The notes under the pieces were generated by a model. The model was not told the origin of the DNA. It did no database searches and saw nothing but the letters and a program-made list of their open reading frames with translations. From positions 1 through 12,117 of the forward strand of contig CAYPYI010000042.1 in NCBI GenBank assembly GCA_964415085.1: a DNA stretch of 12,117 nt, written 5' to 3'. Shown here piece by piece: positions 6,219 to 12,117 of the stretch (positions are counted from its first letter, which is position 1; every line of letters begins with the position of its first letter). Source of the DNA: CAYPYI01 sp964415085 (GTDB lineage: Bacteria; Bacillota; Clostridia; Tissierellales; Tissierellaceae). The translations under genes and the position numbers were made by a program.

Positions 6219-6247
6219 ATTATAATTTAATATATCTTTCATGTCAA
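6219..6247 (-). promoter_or_regulatory. Rrf2 gene promoter, consensus sigma-A
   Basis: On the minus strand, TTGACA (6247-6242) and TATAAT (6224-6219) have an exact 17-bp spacer. Initiation is expected near 6212, giving a 5' leader of about 40 nt. Confidence 0.92.
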
Positions 6248-6437
6248 ATTAGAATGGTAATATATTACAGTATTACTAGTGAAATAATATAATAAACTAC
6301 AAATTATTACTAAAATATAAAAAATACTCTAGTAAAGATTAAAAATTATAGTATTTTATAATAATTAATCTAATTGTAATATAAAAGTCTATATAATTTG
6401 GTATTATATTATATAGATAATATGTGGAGGTGTAGTA

Positions 6438-7688
6438 GTGAGAAAAAATAAAATTATAAATATTTTTTTAATTGGGATATTATTTTTATTCATATTTAAA
6501 ACTAATGTTATGGGGCAAACTTTAAATCAGAAATTAGATGTTATTATTAATGACAATTATACAGTATCTATAGATGATTATAAAGTTATTAATAATCAAA
6601 TATATATACCAATGAGGTCGTTTTTTGAATCGTTAAATCAAAATGTAAATTGGAATAATAAGTTAAGAGTTGCTGAAAGTACGTTTATGGATAAAAAAAT
6701 TGGTTTTGTTGTAAACAGTGAAAATATAATAGTAAATAATCAAAATAAAACTATTAAAGAAGAAATTAAAATAATTGATAAAAAAACTTATATACCAATA
6801 GTAGAGGTACTTAGATCTATAGGGATTAAAAGTAATGTAGAGAAAAATAATTTATTTATAGAAATAAAAGAATATCCAATATTAGAATATAATGAAGAGG
6901 AAATAATCAAATTTAATGATATGGAGGCTATTAGAAGTGTTCTGGGAAAAGAAAAAAGAGTTCTAGTATCACTCTATAATACAAAAGACTATATTTTTAA
7001 AAATAAAGGATTGTTATCTTTAGTAGTAAAAGAAGAAAAAGGTGAAGTTATAGAATTAACTAGTAATTCAAAAGATATATCTATTGGAGATATTAAGGTA
7101 GGGGATACCTATAATAAAGAAAAACTAGATAGAGTTAATAGGTATTATAATATGTTAGGTTATAATTTAGATGCTAAAAAAATTGATGAAGGTAATATAG
7201 TATCATTTGTAAAATTAGAAAAAATAGATAGTTTAAATAATATGAGTTTATTAAAAACTAATAAAAAAATAGAAATATTATATACAGAGGAAGTGTTAAA
7301 TTCATATGAAGATTTGGTTTTTGAATATATAAATAATTATAGAATTAATAATAAAAAAAGTTTACTAAGTAAAGATGATACGCTTAGGGAATTTTCTAAT
7401 AGACATAATAAAGAAATGATTAAATATAATTATTTTTCACATGATTCTATAGAAAAAGGTAGTTATTATAACAGAGTAACAGATTTGTTAAAAAGTAAAA
7501 ATTATAGTCTTATTGCGGAGAATATAGCTGCTGGTATTTTTACTCCGGATGAGGTTATAAATGAGTGGCTAAATTCTAAAGTTCATCGTGAAAACATATT
7601 AAATGATTTTGATAAAATCGGAATTAGTATTAATTATGCACTAAAATCAAGATACGGATTATATTTTACTACAAACTTTGCTAAATAG
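6438..7688 (+). CDS. Secreted protein with copper-amine-oxidase-like N-terminal region and CAP (SCP/PR1) domain
   Basis: 416 residues. Residues 1-26 are a signal peptide (basic MRKNK, hydrophobic core, VMGQ). Residues 33-143 resemble the copper amine oxidase N-terminal-like domain, with IYIPMRSFFESLNQNVNWN and a second TYIPIVEVLRSIGI repeat. In extracellular clostridial proteins this domain is usually a surface or wall-associated module, not an oxidase. Residues 150-265 (RSVLGKEKRVLVSLY, IGDIKVGDTYNKE) resemble a CAP-associated domain. Residues 290-416 are the CAP domain: FEYINNYRINNKKSLL, FSHDS with H335, AENIAAG with E361, INEWLNSKVHRENIL with H383, and FTTNFAK at the end. It should act outside the cell; the CAP function is unproven. 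The start is GTG, with GGAGGTG upstream and the signal peptide immediately after. A gamma-glutamylcyclotransferase-like gene follows 15 bp downstream, probably in the same operon. Confidence 0.9.
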   Translation: MRKNKIINIFLIGILFLFIFKTNVMGQTLNQKLDVIINDNYTVSIDDYKVINNQIYIPMRSFFESLNQNVNWNNKLRVAESTFMDKKIGFVVNSENIIVNNQNKTIKEEIKIIDKKTYIPIVEVLRSIGIKSNVEKNNLFIEIKEYPILEYNEEEIIKFNDMEAIRSVLGKEKRVLVSLYNTKDYIFKNKGLLSLVVKEEKGEVIELTSNSKDISIGDIKVGDTYNKEKLDRVNRYYNMLGYNLDAKKIDEGNIVSFVKLEKIDSLNNMSLLKTNKKIEILYTEEVLNSYEDLVFEYINNYRINNKKSLLSKDDTLREFSNRHNKEMIKYNYFSHDSIEKGSYYNRVTDLLKSKNYSLIAENIAAGIFTPDEVINEWLNSKVHRENILNDFDKIGISINYALKSRYGLYFTTNFAK

Positions 7689-7703
7689 AATTAGGGGGAT
7701 TTC

Positions 7704-8123
7704 ATGAAAATATATGCTGCATATGGTAGCAATATGAATATAAATCAGATGTCAAAGAGATGTCCAGCTGCTAAAATATATAAAACAGGTACAATAGAGG
7801 GTTATGAATTAGTATTTAGAGGAAGAGGACATGCTAATATAATCAAAAATAAATCAGCTTCAACACCAGTGGTTTTATGGCAAATAACAAAAGCCTGTGA
7901 AAAAGAACTAGATAAGTATGAAGAATTAGGAAGTTATTATATAAAAGAGAATATAAATGTATTAGTAAAAGATAATATTATAGAAGCTTTTGTATATGTT
8001 ATGACTGATAGTATGAATGAAAAGAAATCTAAGCCTACAGATGCCTACTTTAATACAATTAAAGATGGATATATTGATAACAACTTAGACTATAGACCAT
8101 TAGAAACTAATTTGAAAAGATAA
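7704..8123 (+). CDS. Gamma-glutamylcyclotransferase family protein (AIG2-like fold)
   Basis: 139 residues. MKIYAAYGSNM carries the YGSN signature loop at 7-10. EGYELVFRGRGHANI matches the second family strand, and the DKYEELGSYY block gives the candidate catalytic acid E73. The family either releases 5-oxoproline from gamma-glutamyl peptides or acts on gamma-glutamylamines. The substrate cannot be chosen from sequence. It lacks a signal peptide and is cytosolic, unlike the secreted upstream partner. AGGGGG precedes the ATG, and the 15-bp gap suggests co-transcription with the CAP gene. The family assignment is sure; the physiological role is not. Confidence 0.92.
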   Translation: MKIYAAYGSNMNINQMSKRCPAAKIYKTGTIEGYELVFRGRGHANIIKNKSASTPVVLWQITKACEKELDKYEELGSYYIKENINVLVKDNIIEAFVYVMTDSMNEKKSKPTDAYFNTIKDGYIDNNLDYRPLETNLKR

Positions 8124-8246
8124 TGAAAGTATTACATTATTGTCTCTACTAAATCAAAATCTGGATTTATGAGAGATGTATCTAAATATTTAATTTAAAT
8201 TAAATGAAAAAAATAAATTGTTTGTATTAAAAATATAAAAATAAAA

Positions 8247-8288
8247 TATCCGGTCTGTCATATAATCAACATGATATTAGACCGGATA
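8247..8288. repeat. GC-richer inverted repeat in the gap between convergent genes
   Basis: TATCCGGTCT (8247-8256) and AGACCGGATA (8279-8288) are exact 10-bp arms around 22 bases. An inner TCAT/ATGA pairing extends the hairpin. Read leftward it is followed by a T-rich stretch (ATATTTTATTTTTATATTTTT), so it may terminate leftward transcription. Read rightward there is no clean T-run. It lies between the ends of two converging genes, where a shared terminator is expected. Confidence 0.6.
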
Positions 8289-8326
8289 AATAATATTATT
8301 TGTAATTGTGTATTAAAATATTTAAG

Positions 8327-8354
8327 TTAATATAATATTTTTATATTATATTAA
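8327..8354. terminator. AT-only hairpin at the end of the deoxyribosyltransferase gene
   Basis: TTAATATAATAT (8327-8338) and ATATTATATTAA (8343-8354) are perfect 12-bp arms with a TTTT loop, covering the leftward stop codon. The stem has no G or C and only a weak T-rich tail, so termination would be inefficient. The stronger hairpin at 8247-8288 probably backs it up. Confidence 0.45.
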
Positions 8355-8839
8355 TTATTTTTAATAAAAGTTTCTATGGCACTAATTAATTCCTCTTCAT
8401 TTTTTACAAGAGTACCATGAATTTTAATTAAACCTTTTGTATATAAATTAATATAAAAAAAGTTTTCTCCAGTACCATCTTGTCTCATATCAGTATATAA
8501 TCCAATAATTATTCTTGGTTTTGGATTCTCCATTAATGATTTTTCTGTTTCAATAATACCTGAAAAATAACCAATTTCTGCAGAAACTCCACTATCAATT
8601 TCGACACCATCAATATTAGCGATAAGTATATTACAATCCTTTAAGTAATTGTTATCTCCCTTTGCTATTAACTCAGCTGTTATAGTAGCGTCATTTGTTT
8701 GCTTATCATTTATTTCTGAATTATCTTGTGGAACATATAGATCCAAAGTTGGAAAGTTTCTTCTAATTACTTTTGCAATTTTATCAGTATAGTCAAAGCC
8801 AGCTTGATTGAAAAAATGAGATGCTAAATATGCTTTCAT
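8351..8839 (-). CDS. Nucleoside 2-deoxyribosyltransferase family protein
   Basis: 162 residues from the ATG at 8839, which has AGGAGG at good spacing. An upstream in-frame ATG at 8884 would add 15 residues but has no such site. The Rossmann-like fold starts MKAYLASHFFNQAGF, the family's usual YLAGPLF-type opening. The active-site block NIDGVEIDSGVSAEIGYFSG holds D77, D82 and the likely nucleophile E88. NFFYINLYTKGLIK near 126-139 is the C-terminal block contributing to the neighbouring subunit's site. The family exchanges bases between 2'-deoxynucleosides or hydrolyses deoxynucleotides, serving purine/pyrimidine salvage in the cytosol. Which activity applies here is not determinable. It is monocistronic and divergent from the YitT operon. 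Confidence 0.9.
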   Translation of the reverse strand: MKAYLASHFFNQAGFDYTDKIAKVIRRNFPTLDLYVPQDNSEINDKQTNDATITAELIAKGDNNYLKDCNILIANIDGVEIDSGVSAEIGYFSGIIETEKSLMENPKPRIIIGLYTDMRQDGTGENFFYINLYTKGLIKIHGTLVKNEEELISAIETFIKNN

Positions 8840-8900
8840 TGTATACCTCCTTATGTTAATAAATCTTAAACAATATTCTATCATAAATCTCTATAAATTG

Positions 8901-8930
8901 TTGGTAAAATGGATAATTATTTAGTAGAAT
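8901..8930 (+). promoter_or_regulatory. Probable promoter of the YitT/zinc-ribbon/J-protein operon
   Basis: TTGGTA (8901-8906) and TAGAAT (8925-8930) have an 18-bp spacer, upstream of the TTG start at 8982. Initiation near 8937 places a 17-bp palindrome directly downstream of +1. Confidence 0.55.
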
Positions 8931-8940
8931 GAATATTGGC

Positions 8941-8957
8941 TTATGGTTAAACCATAA
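8941..8957. promoter_or_regulatory. Perfect 17-bp palindrome, operator candidate before the YitT gene
   Basis: TTATGGTTAAACCATAA has 8-bp arms around a single central base. It lies a few bases after the predicted transcription start and about 14 bp before the ribosome binding site AGGTGA. The near absence of a loop favours a dimeric repressor site over an RNA hairpin. The cognate regulator is not encoded nearby. Confidence 0.55.
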
Positions 8958-8981
8958 AATAATAAAAAAAAGGTGAGATAA

Positions 8982-9857
8982 TTGGTTATCAGTAATAAAA
9001 AAAATAAGTTGAATTTTAAGAAGATATTTAAGAAGATATTTTTTATTGTATTAGGGAATGCTTTGTGCGCAATAGCTTTTAATATGTTTTTTGCTCCTAA
9101 CAAACTTCTTAGTGGAGGTGTAGGTGGAATATCTCTAATGCTTCAGTATTTAAAAGATATACCATCAGGCATTACTATGTTTGCCATTAATATACCTATA
9201 TATATTATAGGATATAAAATGATTGATAGAGATTTTGCTTTATATAGTTTAGTATCAACATTTGTATTATCTGGATTATTGACATTGTTTAGAGGTTTAA
9301 ATGGAATTATAGAAATAGATGATATTTTGGTTGGTGCAATAGTAGGTGGAGTTCTAAATGGAACAGGAATGGGGATCATTTTTAGGAATAAAGCCTCACA
9401 AGGTGGACTTGATATAGTTGCAATGGTATTAAAAAAGAAATACAATATAAACATATCAAGTGGACTTATGATGCTTAATACAGTAATAATTACATGTTCA
9501 TCCTTTTTATTTGGAATTAGGCCAGCAGTTTATACATTAATTTCAATGTATTTAGGATATTATATGGTAGATAGAGTACAAACCGGTCTTAATATTAGGA
9601 AAAGTGTTTTGATAATAACTGAAAACCATGAAGAAATAGGAAATGCTATAATTGAAAATATCGGTAGAGGTGTAACATATATAGAAGCTGAAGGTGGATA
9701 TAGTAAACATAAGAAAAAAATGGTATACTGTATAGTATTATCAAAAGAAGTAGTAAAACTTAAAGATATAGTAGAAAAAACAGACCCGGCAGCTTTTTTA
9801 ACTATTACAGATGTTGTAGAGGTAGAGGGTAGAGGCTTTAGAGATATTGAAGCTTAA
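8982..9857 (+). CDS. YitT family membrane protein (DUF161 plus DUF2179)
   Basis: 291 residues. Hydrophobic segments occupy about 18-38, 44-58, 62-80, 86-104, 115-133 and 160-196. Family blocks include FNMFFAPNKLLSGGVGGISLML, GIPIGI-like NIPIYIIGYKMI, GAIVGGVLNGTGMGIIFRNKASQGGLDIVA and RPAVYTLISMYLGYYMVDRVQTGLN. Residues 208-285 are the cytosolic DUF2179 domain (GRGVTYIEAEGGY, KMVYCIVLSKEV, DPAAFLTITDVVEVEGRGF). The molecular function of YitT proteins is not established. The start is TTG at 8982 with AGGTGA six bases upstream. It is the first gene of an apparent three-gene operon, 17 bp ahead of a zinc-ribbon membrane protein. Length and domain order are normal. The family call is very sure. 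Confidence 0.94.
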   Translation: MVISNKKNKLNFKKIFKKIFFIVLGNALCAIAFNMFFAPNKLLSGGVGGISLMLQYLKDIPSGITMFAINIPIYIIGYKMIDRDFALYSLVSTFVLSGLLTLFRGLNGIIEIDDILVGAIVGGVLNGTGMGIIFRNKASQGGLDIVAMVLKKKYNINISSGLMMLNTVIITCSSFLFGIRPAVYTLISMYLGYYMVDRVQTGLNIRKSVLIITENHEEIGNAIIENIGRGVTYIEAEGGYSKHKKKMVYCIVLSKEVVKLKDIVEKTDPAAFLTITDVVEVEGRGFRDIEA

Positions 9858-9874
9858 AGAAAAGGATTGATATA

Positions 9875-10270
9875 ATGAAAGAAAAAATTGAAAGTTTTTT
9901 TAAAAGTCGCTATGGTACGGATCAATTATCATTATTTTTAATAATAATATCAATTATCTTAACCATATTATCAATGATATTTAAATTACAAATACTATTA
10001 TCACTGTCATACGTACCTTTATTAGTTGCATTATTTAGAACTTTTTCAAGTGATAAGAATAAAAGAAGTATGGAAAATTATAAATTTCACATATTTATAA
10101 GCCCACTATATAAAAGAATTAGTATATATAAGCAAATTTTTAAAGATCGAAAGGATTATAAATATTTTAAGTGTCCAAATTGTAACACATATGTTAGAAT
10201 ACCAAAGGGAAAAGGGAAAATTAAAGTTAAATGTACAAAGTGTGGTACTAAATTTGAGGGCAGATCATAA
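9875..10270 (+). CDS. Two-span membrane protein with C-terminal zinc ribbon
   Basis: 131 residues, of no named family that I recognise. A soluble N-terminus (MKEKIESFFKSRYGTDQ) precedes two hydrophobic segments at about 18-35 and 38-55 with a very short connecting turn. A basic linker with SPLYKRISIYKQIF follows, then a zinc ribbon: CPNC (100-103) and CTKC (120-123) separated by 16 residues rich in Lys and Gly. Both termini should be cytosolic, so the ribbon faces the cytoplasm and may contact protein or nucleic acid. GGATTG before the ATG is a modest ribosome binding site. The gene sits 17 bp after the YitT gene and 26 bp before a membrane J-protein gene, so these three are probably made together. 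Confidence 0.85.
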   Translation: MKEKIESFFKSRYGTDQLSLFLIIISIILTILSMIFKLQILLSLSYVPLLVALFRTFSSDKNKRSMENYKFHIFISPLYKRISIYKQIFKDRKDYKYFKCPNCNTYVRIPKGKGKIKVKCTKCGTKFEGRS

Positions 10271-10296
10271 AGATAAATTGGAAGTGGGGTTTTAGT

Positions 10297-11052
10297 GTGA
10301 ACTTGATAGATAAAATTAAAGGAAAAACTTCATATGCTTTAGCCAAGTTTTTTGAAGTATTATTTGATATACTTCTTTGGGTTAGTCAATTAGCAATAGC
10401 GATAGCTAAAGGTTTTTTTGGCCTTGCAGGCTTAATATTATTTTTAGGTCCTTTTGCATTATTATTTTTATTTAACCCAGGTTTTATTATTTTCTTATTG
10501 TTATTTGCTGTAATTGTATTTTTAGGTAGTAAATTAGTAATTCAACTTAAGTATTTAAGATATGTATTCACTGAATATTTTTATGATAGAGCTGATTTTT
10601 ATCTAAAAGGTAAAAAAGTAAGTTATGATTCTTTTGCAGGATATCAAAATAGGTACTGGCAAATGGAAGCTGAAAGAAAAAGAGAAGAACAAAGAAGAAA
10701 ACAAGAAGAAGCAGAGAGAATGTTTAGGGATAGTTTTTTCGGTCAATGGGAAGAATTTACAGGAGGGGGATACTCTCAAGGAAACTATTCTTCCGGGAAT
10801 CAATATGGAAGTAGTATGTTTGATGGATATTCTGGAGGATTTAAAAAACAATATGAAGATAGCTGTGATTTACTAGGAGTACCTTATAGTGCTAATAAAA
10901 ATGACATTAGAACAGCTTATAGACAAAAAGCAAAGCAATATCATCCAGATATTAATAAAGATGAAGGTGCTACTGAGATGTTTCAAAAAATAAACGATGC
11001 AAATACTTTTTTGAGTGATGAAAATATTAATAAATATAAAAGCATAAATTAA
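10297..11052 (+). CDS. Membrane-anchored J-domain protein (class C DnaJ-like)
   Basis: 251 residues. Two to three hydrophobic segments span about 20-50 and 52-85, with an amphipathic N-terminus. A strongly charged helix follows at 121-145 (WQMEAERKREEQRRKQEEAERMF), then a Gly/Ser/Tyr-rich linker at 155-183. The C-terminal J domain at 186-248 has YEDSCDLLGVPYSANKNDIRTAYRQKAKQYHPDINKDE-type helices, with HPD at 216-218. The HPD triad means it should stimulate a DnaK-type Hsp70 ATPase. There is no zinc-finger or client-binding C-domain, so this is not DnaJ itself but a class C co-chaperone that brings Hsp70 to the membrane. The start is GTG at 10297 with GTGGGG upstream. It is the last gene of the YitT operon. 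The client is unknown; the neighbouring membrane proteins are candidates. Confidence 0.92.
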   Translation: MNLIDKIKGKTSYALAKFFEVLFDILLWVSQLAIAIAKGFFGLAGLILFLGPFALLFLFNPGFIIFLLLFAVIVFLGSKLVIQLKYLRYVFTEYFYDRADFYLKGKKVSYDSFAGYQNRYWQMEAERKREEQRRKQEEAERMFRDSFFGQWEEFTGGGYSQGNYSSGNQYGSSMFDGYSGGFKKQYEDSCDLLGVPYSANKNDIRTAYRQKAKQYHPDINKDEGATEMFQKINDANTFLSDENINKYKSIN

Positions 11053-11115
11053 TTTTATAAAAATAGTTTGTCAGTGAGAGATAAATAAAAATCTATTAGA
11101 GTTTGTTATATGTTT

Positions 11116-11144
11116 TTGACATAAATTATTTAATATATTATAAT
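11116..11144 (+). promoter_or_regulatory. Promoter of the FMN-binding lipoprotein gene, consensus sigma-A
   Basis: TTGACA (11116-11121) and TATAAT (11139-11144) are separated by exactly 17 bp, about 29 bp before the start codon. This suggests strong constitutive expression, independent of the J-protein operon. Confidence 0.93.
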
Positions 11145-11172
11145 TACTTCAAGTAGCAAAGGAGAAAATTAT

Positions 11173-11592
11173 ATGAAAAAACAAAGCAGAATAATTATGT
11201 CTATACTATTTTTTATCTTAATATTATCAGTTTCAGGTTGTTTTAATAAAGATATGGATTATGAAGATGGTACTTATTATGAAGAAACTGATTATGATGA
11301 TAGAGGCTGGAAAAGTACTCTTGAAGTTGTGGTGAAAAATGGTAATATAGATAGCGTAAATTACGAAGAAGTAAATGAAAAAGGCGAAATTAAATCTGAA
11401 GATGAGGAATATGGTGAAACCATGAAACAAACAACAGGTATATCACCAAAGGAAGCTTATGAAAAATTAGAAAAATCTTTATTAAAGAAACAAAATTTTG
11501 AGAAGGTAGATACTGTATCAGGAGCTACTTATAGTTCAGAAAACTTTATAAAGTTATTAAAAAAATCATTAAAAGAGAAAAATGTTGAATAA
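11173..11592 (+). CDS. FMN-binding domain lipoprotein, flavinylation substrate of ApbE type
   Basis: 139 residues. The signal peptide MKKQSRIIMSILFFILILS ends in the lipobox VSGC, so C23 should be lipidated and the protein anchored outside the membrane. A short acidic Tyr/Asp-rich linker follows (DMDYEDGTYYEETDYDD). Residues 47-136 form one small FMN-binding domain: STLEVVVKNGNIDSVNYEE, TGISPKEAYEKLEKSLL, then DTVSGATYSSENF. DTVSGAT at 113-119 fits the motif in which ApbE attaches FMN covalently to the terminal Thr. Such lipoproteins take part in extracellular electron transfer; the well-known PplA has two such domains, this one has a single domain. No ApbE, Ndh2 or Rnf gene is in the window. 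AAGGAG precedes the ATG. It has its own promoter and terminator. Confidence 0.9.
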   Translation: MKKQSRIIMSILFFILILSVSGCFNKDMDYEDGTYYEETDYDDRGWKSTLEVVVKNGNIDSVNYEEVNEKGEIKSEDEEYGETMKQTTGISPKEAYEKLEKSLLKKQNFEKVDTVSGATYSSENFIKLLKKSLKEKNVE

Positions 11593-11597
11593 AACCT

Positions 11598-11634
11598 ATA
11601 CCCTTAAATCTAGAATAGATTTAAGGGTATTTTC
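11598..11634 (+). terminator. Terminator of the FMN-binding lipoprotein gene
   Basis: ATACCCTTAAATCTA (11598-11612) and TAGATTTAAGGGTAT (11616-11630) form a perfect 15-bp stem with a GAA loop, followed by TTTC. It starts six bases after the stop codon. Confidence 0.93.
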
Positions 11635-11726
11635 TATATAAGTGTGTTATTAAGATAAAGTATCATTGCACCATAAATAAATAGAGAAATATTTAATAAT
11701 TACTGTACTATAATGTAATTATCTAT

Positions 11727-11755
11727 GTTTGTATATTTAGTAGTTATGGTATAAT
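11727..11755 (+). promoter_or_regulatory. Probable promoter of the ABC transporter gene
   Basis: TATAAT (11750-11755) is preceded by TGG, an extended -10. A weak -35 is TTTGTA (11727-11732, 17-bp spacer) or TTGTAT (11728-11733, 16 bp). It lies 34 bp before the start codon. Confidence 0.7.
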
Positions 11756-11788
11756 TTAACTAAGGGTACTTTTATGAGGAGGATAGTT

Positions 11789-12117
11789 ATGGATAATTAT
11801 ATAGAATTTAAAGAAGTAAAAAAAGTTTATGAAATGGGTGAAGTAGAAATTGAAGCATTAAGTGGAACTAGTTTCACAATAAATAAAGGTGAGTTTGTCA
11901 TAATAGCAGGAGCAAGTGGTGCGGGGAAAAGTACCATTTTAAATATATTAGGAGGAATGGACAGGGTTACTTCTGGAAGTGTATTTGTTGATGGGAAGGA
12001 TGTAAGTACATACACAGATAAAGATCTCATTAAATATAGAAGATATGATATAGGATTTGTATTTCAATTTTACAATCTGGTTCAAAACCTTACAGCTCTA
12101 GAAAATATTGAATTAGC
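11789..12117 (+). CDS. ABC transporter ATP-binding protein, MacB/LolD type, 5' part
   Basis: 109 codons are visible; the gene continues past the right edge. MDNYIEFKEVKKVYEMGEVEIEALSG opens like the MacB/LolD/FtsE group. Walker A, GASGAGKST, lies at about residues 41-49. ILGGMDRVTSGSVFVDGKDV follows, typical of this group, then the Q-loop in IGFVFQFYNLVQNLTALENIELA. The Walker B, signature and H-loop lie outside the window. Such ATPases usually work with FtsX-like permeases to export peptides, lipids or antibiotics, or to move lipoproteins; the partner should be downstream. AGGAGG is six bases before the ATG at 11789. The adjacent FMN lipoprotein is in a separate transcription unit, so a functional link is not implied. 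Confidence 0.95.
   Translation, partial: MDNYIEFKEVKKVYEMGEVEIEALSGTSFTINKGEFVIIAGASGAGKSTILNILGGMDRVTSGSVFVDGKDVSTYTDKDLIKYRRYDIGFVFQFYNLVQNLTALENIEL

Noticed and set aside
8921..9103. Leftward ORF across the YitT promoter region
   Set aside because: It overlaps the YitT promoter, palindrome and 5' end, with low-complexity Phe/Leu composition.
9143..9454. Leftward ORF antisense to the YitT gene
   Set aside because: Shadow of a conserved membrane gene, with no independent evidence.
10603..10876. Overlapping ORFs on both strands inside the J-protein gene
   Set aside because: They arise from the Lys/Glu-rich helix and linker; the J-protein frame has a full domain with HPD.
11233..11430. Leftward ORF inside the FMN-binding lipoprotein gene
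   Set aside because: Low-complexity Ile/Phe composition, antisense to a gene with lipobox and flavinylation motif.
11827..12030. Leftward ORF inside the ABC ATPase gene
   Set aside because: Antisense to a conserved Walker A and Q-loop frame.
11173..12117. Lipoprotein and ABC ATPase as one operon
   Set aside because: A strong terminator at 11598-11634 and a separate promoter near 11750 divide them.

Overview
The window is very AT-rich, with strong AGGAGG-type ribosome binding sites, intrinsic terminators, consensus sigma-A promoters, an asparagine T-box and a tetrahydrofolate riboswitch. This points to a low-GC Gram-positive anaerobe of the class Clostridia; a Peptostreptococcaceae- or Clostridium-like host is likely, but the genus is an inference. 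I see no rRNA, tRNA, CRISPR array, transposase or phage gene. It reads as ordinary chromosome made of small, independently terminated units.

Left part (1-3902). The 3' part of an M20 amidohydrolase gene runs in from the left edge. It is followed by asnA, which has its own promoter and a T-box leader with an AAC specifier, so ammonia-dependent asparagine synthesis responds to uncharged tRNA-Asn. asnA converges on folT, the folate-binding S component of an ECF vitamin transporter, which is transcribed leftward behind a THF riboswitch. Upstream of folT, also leftward, is a membrane-anchored YusW-like protein with its own strong terminator. A small four-cysteine TSCPD protein diverges from it.

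Middle part (3903-8123). An AT-rich gap of about 320 bp ends in a perfect 11-bp inverted repeat. It precedes a CmpB-type (PF06541) membrane protein gene that is nearly fused to a gene for a membrane M48-like zinc protease. A lone Rrf2 regulator with an IscR-like Cys3-His pattern is read leftward and shares a bidirectional terminator with the protease gene. Divergent from it is a secreted protein with copper-amine-oxidase-like and CAP domains, followed by a gamma-glutamylcyclotransferase-fold gene.

Right part (8124-12117). A nucleoside 2-deoxyribosyltransferase is read leftward. Divergent from it is a three-gene operon: a YitT membrane protein, a two-span membrane protein with a cytosolic zinc ribbon, and a membrane protein with a C-terminal J domain. 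Next is a singly transcribed FMN-binding lipoprotein carrying the ApbE flavinylation motif. The window ends inside the ATP-binding subunit gene of a MacB/LolD-type ABC transporter.

No wholly new system is proven. The least explained parts are the YitT/zinc-ribbon/J-protein operon, the CmpB/M48 protease pair, and two palindromes placed like operators in front of these operons. Five of the fifteen visible starts are TTG or GTG.
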